Assembly (NCBI GenBank): GCA_916610825.1
Contig: OU744449.1
Coordinates: forward strand, 27,378,728-27,442,727
From: Haliclystus octoradiatus
Lineage: Eukaryota > Cnidaria > Staurozoa > Stauromedusae > Haliclystidae
Reading direction: 5' to 3'
Length of the DNA: 64,000 bases
Below the pieces are notes generated by a model, which saw only the letters and a program-made list of their open reading frames with translations, was not told where the DNA came from and made no database searches. Made by a program: the position numbers and the translations under genes. This document shows positions 39,001-49,200 of this stretch, piece by piece (within the stretch, counting starts at the first letter, position 1; each line of letters starts with the position of its first letter).

Positions 39001-42000
39001 AATTAAATTATTATTATTATTAACTGTCCAATGAGAACCAAGAGCGGCAAATGAAAAAGTGTCCAACTGTTGTAAATAGGTGGCTCTAGTTACATGGAGG
39101 GATTTAATTAAAAGCACAGATGTTGACATCCGAAAGGATAATAAATTCTTGCATCAAAATAAGACATACTTTGGCAGTTTGAACTTCATCTTCGCTGTAT
39201 TTGATAGCAGCCTGAAGCTTCAAAATCTGAAAAAATATAACTGTTAGAATATCATCTAGCCACAATAAATATGATAACCTCGAAATTATGTATGTCAGAT
39301 AAATCTCAATTTAGTTGACAACATTTTGTCTAGATATCATCATCATCATTATTCAGAAACCTTTAAGTTATACATAACTTTTTTTCTTCAAAGGACTGAC
39401 CTTGGATGTTGGGACAAAATAGAAAGCATCAGAAAAACAAGAGCGTGTAGGGCGAGTGTTTTTCAGCTTTCACATTCGAGCCTTCAGCTTTTAAAATAAT
39501 GTCTTGAATAGTTATTATTATCATACCTTCGATTTCATTTCAGGACTCTCTAACTGATAAGTTGCTTTCATCGCATCTGGAAAGTTGAATGATTTGTACA
39601 ACGCCTGGAAAATTAAAAATATCTTTGAAACACATGGGCGATAGGAACACAAGAAATTAAAGCCAAAATGACAAAAGAAAACAAAAGTTTGAATACACCA
39701 CATAGGAAACATTTTATAATTTCAACGTGAAATTGTTTAATTTCCCTGTGAAAGCAGCTCATGAACGATAAATTTCCAAATTTTCACGAACAGTTCATGA
39801 AAAACTCAATGAAATTTAGACATTTAACGTTGATGAACTAGTTCATGAACAATTCAAGGAGTTCATAAACAGTTCAGGAGTTCATGAACAGTTCATGAAC
39901 TCAACACATTATTCGCAGGGGCTCTTTTGAACTTGGCCTACTCATGAAAATCGGCGCAATTTCACATTCGTAAAATTTCAATTAATAGGATATCAAACCA
40001 TCATGTAAGTGTCTGACCATCGATTTAGCATCCAAGATTCCTGAAACATTTAAAACTTGTTGTGGTTTGGCATAATTAGGCTAAATCAAAAAATATCAAT
40101 AATCTTCTGAATTGTTCTAGCCTTCTGCGACCCAAGATCAAAGGATTCTGACTTTTATCGGCCATGAAATATTCATGAAATATTCAACTGTGCATGAACT
40201 GTTCATGAATTTATGATGGACTTTCCAAAAGTGATCAACTCTACTAACCTGTGAAAGATATAATTTGTATTCTTCAACGTCTGGACATAATTCTGTGAGC
40301 TGTTGGTAGCTGAAAACAAACAATAATAGATCTAAGACATCAGTACATAAACAATGAAAATAGATCAGCTATTTCATAACAAAATAGATTTAAACTGTCA
40401 AATGTTAGTTTTCAGAAGACAAATAGTCAAAGATTATGCTATAGCGCAATTCAGATTAGTAAAAGCTGCAAATTTGGATAATCTAAGCAAAGGAAATCTG
40501 CTGCTAATTTTGATTAAGCGTGTTAGGTCTACACTGTTGTCACATAGTGCAAATATTACCAGTAATGAGCACTGCACTCACACAGTGTCTGATATATATT
40601 TTTCACTTTGAAAAAGTTATTCAACTTATTGTAATTCAAACTTTCCTTTGTCAAACAGAGAGAATCATGTAATCAGAAATCAGGGTCCGACAAAACCCAG
40701 CAACCTGGTAACTAGGTTTCCGTTAGGCAGACCAAAATTCAGAAGAAAATTCGTTTTGATTCATTTTTCTCCTCAAATTTAGAGAAATGATAATATTATA
40801 AGGGGAGCGTTCCAGATGAAAAGTTCACAGAAGTTGTTTGAATAAAAAGTCAGGTTTCCGGAAGGCTAAAACATTTTTCGGACCCTGCCAGAAATAACTC
40901 ACCAATCTGCGGCATTTTGAAAATCTTGCATGTGGTAGTAGCAATAACCAAGCAACGAGAGTGCAGGTCGAGACTAAAAACATACCAACAATGTATTATT
41001 ATTTGCTTATAATTGAACAGTTACAGCATTCTACTACACAACATATGGATTGCTGTACAAGAGAGACTTGAAGCAAAAAAATTGCATCAGGCTCTGGGAG
41101 GAGTGCTTAATCAGCTTCCATTTTTGTATTTTATTTGGCAAGAGGCTCTACAGCATGTTCTGCTCTATGAAACCGGGGGTTGCAGCACACAGATTGGAGA
41201 AGATCTGAAAAGAACAGTCACATGCAACCTCGATTCATGAGATTTTGCTGGTTGTAGGAGTTTGCCAATTCACAAGGAATAGTGACGTGCTAGGCCCTGG
41301 GTAAATGATTACAACAATTGCTCGAATTTTATTTCCTATGAAAATCCTTGTTGCTTAGCCACTCCTGCGATTCTGATTGGCGTTGTTTATCGTATATTTC
41401 ATTTATCGTATCTTATTTGACGGCCATCAAACTTTTTACAAGGTTACAAGGTTATATTTAGTTAAACATCTTCAACGTCCCTTTCTAACCACATTGTTGA
41501 ATTTTATATAAGCTTATCGATGTTGTAGCTTCTCTGTGGCTTTTTTAAGCTCAGACAAGACCCTATGAGTTGTTTTAAAAGGTGTAGTGAAATTCTGGTT
41601 AGTTTAGCTGCTCTTGAAAAGACTGCGTCAACATGAAATGGCATGCGTCAGACAAAAGAGAGTTTTGTTGCGTGAAAGTTGCTGTTGCTCCTAGGGTGTT
41701 AAGCTGATCGAAAAATGCGATTACAGTGCTTATAAAAAATTGCTAGTTTTGCGTTTACCTAGTAGGAACCGGGGTAATATAGAAATGTGTTATTGTTATG
41801 ATCCTCTGGTCAAATTACTCCCTGCCTGTGTTTTGTATCAACCTACTTATAACAGGCTTAACAGCAATACAATAACAAAATATGCACTCCATGTGAAAAG
41901 TAAAGGGTTGCGTAGGGAATTGCGTACTAGGCAGATGATGATTCCAGACTGCAGAGATGAGAGATCAGCGGCTAATATCATGAATGCACTAATGTCTATG

Positions 42001-42550
42001 TCACAGCAGCTTATGTCGCAAAACAAGAACTCCAACCTTGAGTCCTTAATTTGGATGCACATTCTGTTTTATTTGTATAGTACTATTTGCAGTAACTTTT
42101 TTTAGACCTAACTCAGCCGTAGAACAGCTAAAATGCTATTCAAATCGGACAAAAATAAGACTTCAAATAAAACTTAGTCACACATTTTGTAAGCTCTATA
42201 GTCTTCTGTAGATCTTGAAATCCTGCCAAACGTCTTCAAAAATAACAAAGATTCATCAACCAGCACATGGTTACAAATGTAATATGAGATACTAAACCTT
42301 ATGGTGCTTTTCAAGTTCAGCATTGAGTACAGTAGCAGCTTCACCATACTTTTGATTTTTAATCTGTTTGAAAAATGGAAAATAAAACATGACACCTTTT
42401 CTTCCATATTTCAATTCATCAGAAACAATAGAAGCAATGATCAAGTATTATGAATGTAGCACGTTGATGTGACTGTAGAGAATAATTATCATTTACCATG
42501 CGATATATTGTTGCTGTATATTCTCCATCTTTGATCAACGGAAGAGCCAT
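24083..42550 (-). CDS. IFT70: Intraflagellar transport protein IFT70 (TTC30)
   Basis: Twenty-nine coding exons on the minus strand, 5' to 3': 42497-42550, 42298-42363, 40903-40973, 40249-40309, 39527-39604, 39170-39226, 37709-37777, 37283-37349, 36208-36312, 35791-35849, 35644-35713, 35180-35229, 34716-34778, 34447-34495, 33989-34029, 33340-33405, 32570-32623, 32419-32484, 31331-31407, 31014-31083, 30633-30710, 29566-29625, 29242-29313, 27982-28017, 27689-27756, 26967-27045, 26255-26314, 25312-25381, 24083-24207. They sum to 1941 bp, 646 residues (vertebrate TTC30 about 665), with every phase matching. Diagnostic stretches are LSLLGYCYYHMQDFQ, EALTDMPPR, GNLLLLYCKY and GTLYCAKGNYEFGISRVIKS. 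IFT70 is a TPR superhelix in the IFT-B core, wraps IFT52 and is required for tubulin polyglutamylation and cilium assembly. The C-terminus is a few residues shorter than in vertebrates. Most introns carry small transposons, notably the GTTCATGAAC family. Confidence 0.97.
24240..24420 (+). repeat. Probable tRNA-derived SINE (family 3)
   Basis: A tRNA-like head (TCTAGCTCAGAAGCACGC, then GGGTTCAAGTC) is followed by a body with AACATCAAATGAATACCATC, shared with the minus-strand copy near 10980-11330. It lies in the last IFT70 intron. Confidence 0.45.
25766..26139. mobile_element. PIF/Harbinger-like MITE (TTA duplication)
   Basis: 374 bp flanked by TTA at 25763-25765 and 26140-26142. The ends are imperfect inverted repeats, GGGGTCATTTATAAAGTA at the left and GGGGCTATCCTTAAAGTA read inward from the right. 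It lies in an IFT70 intron. Confidence 0.65.
27448..27582. repeat. Near-perfect 135-bp inverted repeat (foldback)
   Basis: Two arms of about 60 bases, differing at very few positions, are separated by a loop of about 13 bases. The outer arm begins TTGAGATAAATGACAGCGAT. It lies in an IFT70 intron. Confidence 0.9.
27803..27914. mobile_element. GTTCATGAAC-family miniature inverted-repeat element
   Basis: 112 bp bounded by inverted ends CCCTGTGAAAAACAGTTCAG (left) and the reverse complement of GGACTGTTTTCACAAGAG (right). The interior repeats GTTCATGAAC-like decamers. Intronic in IFT70. Confidence 0.7.
28090..28735 (-). repeat. SINE (family 2) with its tRNA-like head tandemly repeated about 5 times
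   Basis: On the minus strand a unit of about 103 bp, with an A-box-like GCTCAGTGG and a B-box-like GGGTTAGATTCC, is repeated about five times (28206-28735). Four unit starts are spaced exactly 103 bp apart (28413, 28516, 28619, 28722). After the last head, a single SINE tail (about 28090-28205) carries CATGTCCCCCAATAAACAAG. The single-headed relative is at 36645-36800 on the plus strand. Confidence 0.85.
28786..28958. mobile_element. GTTCATGAAC-family miniature inverted-repeat element
   Basis: 173 bp with ends CCCCTGCGAAAAACAGTT and, at the right, the reverse complement of ACTATTTTCGCTAGGG. Many GTTCATGAAC and GTTCACGAAC decamers lie inside. Intronic in IFT70. Confidence 0.7.
29749..30162. 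mobile_element. Probable MITE with CATTCGAAATCATAGC ends
   Basis: About 414 bp bounded by inverted repeats CATTTCATTCGAAATCATAG and its near complement at the right (CTATGATTTCGAATGAAGTG). No target duplication is certain. Intronic in IFT70. Confidence 0.55.
30294..30312. repeat. GATA microsatellite
   Basis: Short run of (GATA) units inside an IFT70 intron. Confidence 0.8.
31539..31702. mobile_element. GTTCATGAAC-family miniature inverted-repeat element
   Basis: Left end CCCCTTCAATAAACAATTCA is diverged. The right end is intact (CTGAACTGTTTTTCGCAGGG). A CAACAACAACAAC run interrupts the centre. Intronic in IFT70. Confidence 0.65.
32908..33054. mobile_element. GTTCATGAAC-family miniature inverted-repeat element
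   Basis: Left end CCTCTGTGAAGAACAGTTCA, right end GAACTGTTTTTCGCAGGGGC, with GTTCATGAAC decamers between. Intronic in IFT70. Confidence 0.7.
33463..33692. mobile_element. CAGT-type miniature DNA element, long variant
   Basis: About 230 bp starting TA-CAGCAAAACCTGTTATAAGG and ending GGGTTTCAACT. It is longer than other copies because an internal CACCTGTCTATAGTGGTCAA block is repeated. Intronic in IFT70. Confidence 0.65.
34213..34322. repeat. Near-perfect 110-bp inverted repeat (foldback)
   Basis: Arms of about 49 bases starting GTAGCCTGCTCGCAGACTCA, with a 12-base loop. Imperfect 7-base flanking matches (GTTGTGA / GTGGTGA) hint at a target duplication. A decayed relative of the arm is near 26547. 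Intronic in IFT70. Confidence 0.85.
34850..35110. repeat. Degraded GTTCATGAAC-rich stretch
   Basis: Multiple decamers of the GTTCATGAAC type without clear ends, in the intron between IFT70 exons 12 and 13. Confidence 0.5.
35879..36106. mobile_element. Mariner-like miniature element
   Basis: About 228 bp with ends CAGGCTGTCCCAAAATATAG and, read inward from the right, CAGGGTGTCGCAACGTTCTA. The right side is followed by TA. The CAGGGTGTC-type end is common in mariner-like elements. Intronic in IFT70. Confidence 0.55.
36645..36800 (+). repeat. tRNA-derived SINE (family 2)
   Basis: tRNA-like head with A-box-like CACTGGTAGCTCTGC and B-box-like GCGGTTCAATTCC. The tail CATGTCCCCCAAATAAACAA is shared with the minus-strand copy at 28090-28205. 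The head can pair its ends (GTGCAC) but is not a good functional tRNA. Confidence 0.75.
36838..37030 (+). repeat. tRNA-derived SINE (family 1)
   Basis: Head TAGTGGTTAGG ... GGGTTCAATCCC, then a body ending CTTCAAACACTAACTAATTA. A short palindrome (TTATATAGATC region) sits inside. Intronic in IFT70. Confidence 0.65.
37384..37568. mobile_element. Pogo/Tigger-like MITE
   Basis: 185 bp flanked by TA (37382-37383 and 37569-37570). Its inverted ends are CAGTTTAACCCGCTTAAGTG and, from the right, CAGTGTAACCCGCTTATGTG. CAG ends plus TA duplication fit the pogo branch of Tc1/mariner. Intronic in IFT70. Confidence 0.8.
37654..37727 (-). repeat. 37-bp tandem duplication across an IFT70 splice donor
   Basis: The 3' end of IFT70 exon 7 and its GTAATC donor are present twice, 37 bp apart (starts 37654 and 37691). 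Confidence 0.9.
37941..38795. repeat. 135-bp tandem array of GTTCATGAAC-type decamers
   Basis: A marker (CCTTATAAAC) recurs at 37964, 38099, 38234, 38369, 38504, 38639 and 38774, which gives six periods of exactly 135 bp. Each unit is itself built of roughly 20-bp subunits such as GAGAACAGTTCATGAACAGT. The array lies in the intron between IFT70 exons 6 and 7. Confidence 0.95.
39744..39921. mobile_element. GTTCATGAAC-family miniature inverted-repeat element
   Basis: Left end CCCTGTGAAAGCAGCTCATG, right end CACATTATTCGCAGGGG, with decamers repeated inside. Intronic in IFT70. Confidence 0.65.
40681..40887. mobile_element. hAT-like MITE with CAGGGTCCGA ends
   Basis: 207 bp with inverted ends (CAGGGTCCGACAAAAC at the left, CAGGGTCCGAAAAATG read inward from the right). 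It is flanked by an 8-bp duplication matching at 7 of 8 bases (TCAGAAAT / CCAGAAAT). Intronic in IFT70. Confidence 0.75.
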
Positions 42551-43283
42551 GATGAAATTGAAACGAAGATAAATGCGAATTTAAAATCGATTATCACACT
42601 ATTTGCTTACTTAAACGTTTAAATATATACGAATAATTATAAAAAGGGTCATATTGATAGGATAAATATAGATTTGAGGCAAGAAATCCTTTATAAATAA
42701 TAGTTATTTACTTCAGTTACTAAGTTACGGCTAACAAACTCTTGGCCATTTTGCGAAAATGAACTAAGCCTCAGAGCAGCGTTGAGTTGACAGCTTTCAT
42801 TACTAAAGAGGCTAGTTAAGGAAATACAAATGACAATCAAGATTTTGGGGCAACAAAATATATCACCCATCAAAAGCTGATTTCATCAATTTGAAAATTA
42901 TCTTCAGTTCTTTTTCTTTCTTCAAATCAAAATGTCAAGTATGGAGTATAAATTCACAGGAGAATTTAATATTTTTCATTTATGTGAAATAGAACAAACT
43001 AATTAATTATTGGTTAACTTGACCAGTTCCAAACTTCCAGTCGTTCAGTTCACATTGAAACTATTTCACGGTTCGATGAGTGACATTTTGTCTCTATATT
43101 TTTATAATTCTGATTTCCCCTTTTGTTGTTCAGTGACTCGAAGGATTTGACACGTGCAAAAGAAAAATTACTAGCAGGTAAAAGCCGCCCTCAAAGTCAG
43201 AACAACCGTTTTGCATTCGTTTTATAATCCTGTAGCCTTGCCTCCAGTTTATCTGGTGTATCCATCACTTAAAAAGTAATAAA
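42551..43283. promoter_or_regulatory. Divergent intergenic region IFT70 / canopy-like gene
   Basis: 733 bp between two divergent start codons, so it presumably holds both promoters and 5' UTRs. No core element was confidently identified. Confidence 0.45.
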
Positions 43284-46200
43284 ATGGAAATTCCAAAGGT
43301 TTGTGACACATCTTTGTTTGTGTTGTCTAATAATTATTGTAATTACAGATGATTATCTTGTTTTGATTTTAATACAATGTTGCTATTGTCTGAGATCATT
43401 TTATTTGTAACTTCAAAAGCAAGCAATCGAAATATATCAAATTCCTTGAATACCATCATTTGTGTAACACTTTAAGTTTTCATAATGTTGTATTGTATTG
43501 AAATGTTTTTGTTAAATTACTGTATGTTAAGGAATGTGGGATGAATATTAGGAGAATAGATAGTAATAGTGACTTTTCTAGTATTTGTCAGTGTTCCTTC
43601 CCCAAGGTGAAGATTCTATTTCATTTCAAGTATTTAATCTATGCTCCAGTCTGCAAGAGTTTAGAAAGTCTCAAATTGTAGATCTTGTCTAGGCCTTTGT
43701 CTTTAAGTCGAACCAAGATACTTTGAGAGATCCGTAGGCCGACAGGGAAGAGGTAATTTAAGCTAATTTTTGCTACATATATCTTTTCCTGCCACTATAA
43801 AATTTTGTTGGAGATATATAGTAAATGGTGGAAAATAAGACAAGTTCTACCAGTAAATCAGCGTGCAGAGCCTCCCCTGAGATAGTATTTACTGTATGTC
43901 AAGCAACTCAAACCGCCAGCAAAAAATTTTTGGGGAACTTTTTTACCAATATTGTTTCACAGAATATTGTTTTTCCGCCTGCAAAGAAGGCTAAAATCCT
44001 CTTGAAGCCTACTCCTGCAAGAAGCCGCAAAGAGGTTCTAATCGTGTGAGCACTTGAGTGAGAAAAATCCAAAACTAAAAACGTTTGACTTTAGAGGCTT
44101 ATATCTCTTTACCTGTATCTTGACTATTGATCAAATATAGCTCTAAATCTTCAGCTCAACGTTAAAAATTTCATTCCAAAAGCAGATTGTCATTTGGTTT
44201 AGCGGTTTTTTATTTAGAGACAAATAAGTAAAAAGTTTAGTGTTTTTTCCGGTGTGAACTCTCTTGTTGAAAATAAACGGGTTCCTATTCGAGGAAAAAG
44301 AGTGAGACACAAAATTAACCCAAAATCGTCATTTTGACTGCATTTTTGATGGAGAAATGATCGTGCAAAGTAAAAACAAAGGAAGATCATGTACAAATAG
44401 AAAATTTTTCTCAATCTAAAGAAGCAATCTCCCAATATCCGGGATATACACTTTAATTTAACCTAATAGTCTAAATCAGTGTGTGATATAGGCCTAGATA
44501 AATAATTATGTGAAGTTGTCCATACTTGAGTAGGTACTTTATAATGATTTATATACCGTAGCTTTGATAAATAAAAAAAAGGAATAAAAAAGAGACATAC
44601 GATTCTCGCTATGATCTTAATTATATCTTGCCTGATGATCGCCGTATGGCGAGAAACTCGGAGTAGCGAGAATCGCATGTCTCTTTTTTGACTCATTTTA
44701 TTTATTAATTTTTTAAAGCTCTGATATTTACCATTGAGCACTATACCTACACATCTGTGGACAACTTTACATTATTTATCTATGTGTGATATATAAATAT
44801 AATATTTTTTACTTTTTCAGACAATTTCCACCCTATTGGTTGTGATAGTGATTTCTGTCATTCATAGAAGTAGTTCTGAGTCTCTACCTGATGGAATGAC
44901 ACAACGTATGTTTCCATAATTATAAAAATAGACTAACATTTCATGATGCCGTGCAACATACAAATTGTAAGCTGGGAATAATCTAGCTTTGCTTGATCAA
45001 TCAATTTTTTAACTCTATGTTATAATATTTTATGTTAATCTTATTATTGTTATTGTTGTTTGATAACGAGGCAGTCTTTGAGTTTTTCCAAGATGGCTAC
45101 TTGACCACATGTTGTATTTACTGCTTCATCTTTCTCTGAGTATTTTCTACTTATTATAACATGGTGTCAGATGTAAAAGATTGAACATTAATTGAATATT
45201 ACTTGAACATTAATTGAACAATACTATGGCTGAATCTAGTGAATTTTCTAAGCCTGGACCGCTTGTATTTGATGCAAACGCTGCTGAGAACTGGCGCCGT
45301 TTTTTGATGAGATTTCAAATTTACCTTGTTGCAAAAGAAAAGGATGATAAACCTGATCGCCTCAAGGTGAATATGTTACTGAATTTCGCTGGCCCTGATG
45401 CTATAGAAGAATATAGCCATTTTACTTATGGTCCAAGAGAAGATATGGAGAATTATGATTGTATAATAAGCAAGTTTGATTTACTATGCCGTGGTGCAAA
45501 GAACGTCATTTATGAAAGATTTGTGTTTTTTACTAGACAACAAAAGGACGGTGAAAGGATTGACTCCTTTATCAGTGAACTGAAAAGGTTAGCATTGTCT
45601 TGTGAATTTGCTGGTCTACGTGACTCTTTAATTCGAGATCGCATTGTTGGGGGAGTAATCTCTGATGACTTAAGAGGAGAATTGCTAAAGAAGCCAGGCC
45701 TAAACTTGAAAACTGCCCATGATTATGCAAGGACATTCGAGGCAACTGAAAGTCAGAAGCAGCAGTTTTCATTATCTGCCCGTGCATCACAACCAGAACA
45801 GACTGCAATTCATTTTGTGAAGGATAGTAAAAGAAGCAGCAAGAAGTCAACCTGTAAATTTTGTGGTTATAGTCATGCCATGAAAATATCATTATGTCCT
45901 GCCCACAATAAAAAATGCAGAAGATGTGATGAAATTGGGCACTTTGAAAAAATGTGCACAACACAAAAAGATAACAGCAAGAAGATTCGGACTGTCCAGA
46001 GAGATGAAACTGACAGTGAAGAAGATGTTGAAAGCCAATTATATTTTGGATCTCTTGAAGTTGGTGCTATATCTTCAAAGATGCATAAGAAAAGCATGGT
46101 GACTGTGAAAATAGCTGGAAAGGATGTACAACTGAAGGCTGACACAGGTGCAGAAGCAACTGTTATTCCGTTGTCACTATACAGGCACTTGTCCAAGAAG

Positions 46201-49200
46201 CCATTAAAGAAAGTGCGTCTACCATTAAAAGGCTGGTTAGCAGACAAGTCTGTATATCCTAAAGGGTGTGTTCGTCTACACACACAGTACAATAATCGGA
46301 GTTTAGACATTTTGTTTTTGGTTGTTGATGAAGAGTTTACACCACTTCTTGGCTGTGATGCGTGTTTGGATCTTGAAGTGGTGAAATTTATGAATGTTGA
46401 TTGCATATCGGACATGAGCCCCAAAGTACCCACTTGCAATGTATGTCCAGTGGATACATCACCTGTGCTGAAAGAGTTTAAAGATTGTTTCTCAGAACAA
46501 CCAGGACTGCTTGCAGATTCGGTTAGTTTGGAAATTGATGAGTCCTGTAGTCCAATAGTCCATGCACCTAGGAAGATACCAATTGCATTACAAGAGCCTG
46601 TCCACAAAAAACTGAAGGAGATGGAAGACATGGGTGTGATTATAAAGCAGACATCTAGTACACCATGGGTGTCTTCAATGGTTGTTGTAGACAAAAGGAA
46701 ATCAGCACAACAATCAACAAGACCTTGTGCCAAAGATATTCGGATATGTATAGATCCTAGAGACTTAAACAAGGCCCTGAAACGCTCACATTATCCGATG
46801 GCTTCAATTGAGGACATTGCTGCTCGTATCCATGATTCCAAGGTGTTTGCTGTTTTAGATGCTTGCAGTGGCTATTGGCAGTTACCAGTGGATTTACCAA
46901 GCTCTAGGTTACTAACATTCAACACTAAATGGGGAAGATATAGATTTACACGACTACCATTTGGAATATCACCTGCTCCAGAGTTGTATCAACGTGAGAT
47001 GGATCGTCTGTTTGAAGGATTGCCAGTTGACATTATTGTTGATGATTTTTTGGTATGTGGCAAAGATCAGAAAGATTTGGATCAGAAACTGCGTCTAGTG
47101 TTACAGAGAGCACGTGAAGTTGGGTTGCGATTTAATCTAAAGAAATTAAAATACAATTTACCTGAGGTAACTTATGTTGGCCATGTATTAACATCGGATG
47201 GTCTGAAACCTGATCCTGAAAAGATCCAAGCCATCCAAGAGATGCCAACACCAACAGATAAAGAAGGAATTCTACGGTTTCTGGGTACTGTCAATTACCT
47301 GGATAAATTCTTACCAAACAAAGCTGATTTACAAGGACCTATTTCTCAGCTCTCACAGAAGAATGTCAATTTTGTGTGGGACACACCTCAGCAAGAGGCA
47401 TTTGATGCCTTGAAGAAGTCATTAACCAATGCTCCTGTCCTTGCTTATTTTGACAACAACAAGAAAACAGTACTGAGCGTTGATGCTAGTGGGACTGGAC
47501 TTGGTGCAGTTATACTTCAGGATGGAAGACCAATAGCCTATGGGTCAAAACGACTAACTGAGTGTGAACGAAGATACACAAACATAGAGAGAGAGCTGCT
47601 GGCAATTGTATGGGGTGTAGCAAAGTTCCATACGTATGTCTATGGAAGGCAGATAACGGTTGAGACTGATCACAAACCGCTAGAAGCTATATTTCGAAAG
47701 AATCTTAACGATGCACCACCAAGACTCCAAAGAATGCTGTTAAAGTTGACCAAATATGCCCTAGATGTGAAATATGTACCAGGACGAGAGCAAGTACTGC
47801 CTGATTGCTTAAGCAGAGCTGCTATCGCAACCACTGGAAATATTCCAGAATACGATTCAGACCTTCACATAAGTATGATTAACAATGTCGCCATTCAAGA
47901 TAAGTCAATCGAAACCTTCCGACGTGCCATTTCAACTGATGAGGTATCAATTGTTGTAATGGATTACATTGTAAATGGTTGGCCTGAACAGAAAGATTCT
48001 GTAGATGAATTAGCAAAAGAATACTGGAACTTGAGATATGAACTCAGCGTGGAAGATGGTATCATCTTTAAAATGGATCGCCTTGTTGTACCACGATCAC
48101 TACGAAAGGAGGTGTTAGAGGACATTCATGCTGGCCACATGGGGGAAAATAAAAGCTTGTCTCTTGCAAGAGAATACGTATTTTGGCCTGGTATGTCAGC
48201 CCAAATTAAAGATACTGTGTCGTCATGTGGAATTTGTAATTCATTCCGAAACAGACAACAAAAAGAAACGTTGCAGCCACATGACATTCCAGATTTACCA
48301 TGGCAATCAATTGGATGTGACCTTTTTGACTTTGGTGGGCAAACGTATTTACTACTCACAGATTTTTTCTCAAAATACTTTGAAATTGAACAATTAAAGA
48401 GTGCAACTGCTTTGTGTGTGATCACAAACATTAAGAAGATATTTGCAAGATTTGGCATACCAGATACTGTCTACAGTGATAATGGACCACAGTTCAGCAA
48501 CACTCAGTATTTATTTAGCACATCACATGAGTTCAAAAAATTTGCAATTGATTGGAATTTTAAACATGTCACCAGTAGCCCAGAATATCCAAAATCAAAT
48601 GGAGCAGCAGAGCGTGCAGTGCAAACATCAAAAAGATTACTCCGAAAGGCACAAGCATCTGGCAGAGACCCGTTTGAGGCATTATTGAAGTTACGTAACA
48701 CACCATTTGAAGATATTGGCCTTTCTCCAGTTCAGTTGTTAATGGGACGCAGGACAAAGACATCACTTCCAACTCATCGAAGGTTACTTGTGCCGCAGAA
48801 TGTATCTCCTGCTCGTGTTGTTGAACAGCTGAAAAAGCGACAAGTCACTGCAAAACGCTACTATGATACATCCAGTAAAGACCTACCAGTTTTGAGTGAT
48901 GGAGAAAAAGTCAGATTTAGACCAAACAAAGAAAAGTCTTGGAGAAAAGCGGAAGTACTTCCAAGATCTTATGTGGTGCAAGATGAACAAGGTCGAGTCT
49001 ATCGACGCAATAGACAACACTTGATTGCTGTACCAAATGATCGAATGATGATAAATCACCAGCCTGTCAATCACGAAGCAGATGATGTGTCTCAAAGTCA
49101 AGACCCTGGTCAAAGCAATGTGCACAATAGTCAAGAGTCTGATCAAAACAATGATGCAACTGGGCTACCAATCCAAAGCCTGAAACCCAAGAAATCAATG

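Noticed and set aside
41740-42105. 121-codon open frame in the IFT70 intron, opposite strand
   Set aside because: Unrecognised sequence within an intron; overlapping open frames on the other strand suggest chance.
43825-44049. 74-codon open frame in canopy-like intron 1
   Set aside because: Low-complexity Ser/Lys composition; not joined in phase to neighbouring exons.
45873-46772. 299-codon minus-strand open frame inside the gypsy element
   Set aside because: Antisense shadow of the gag-pol frame, with no ATG-context or domain evidence.
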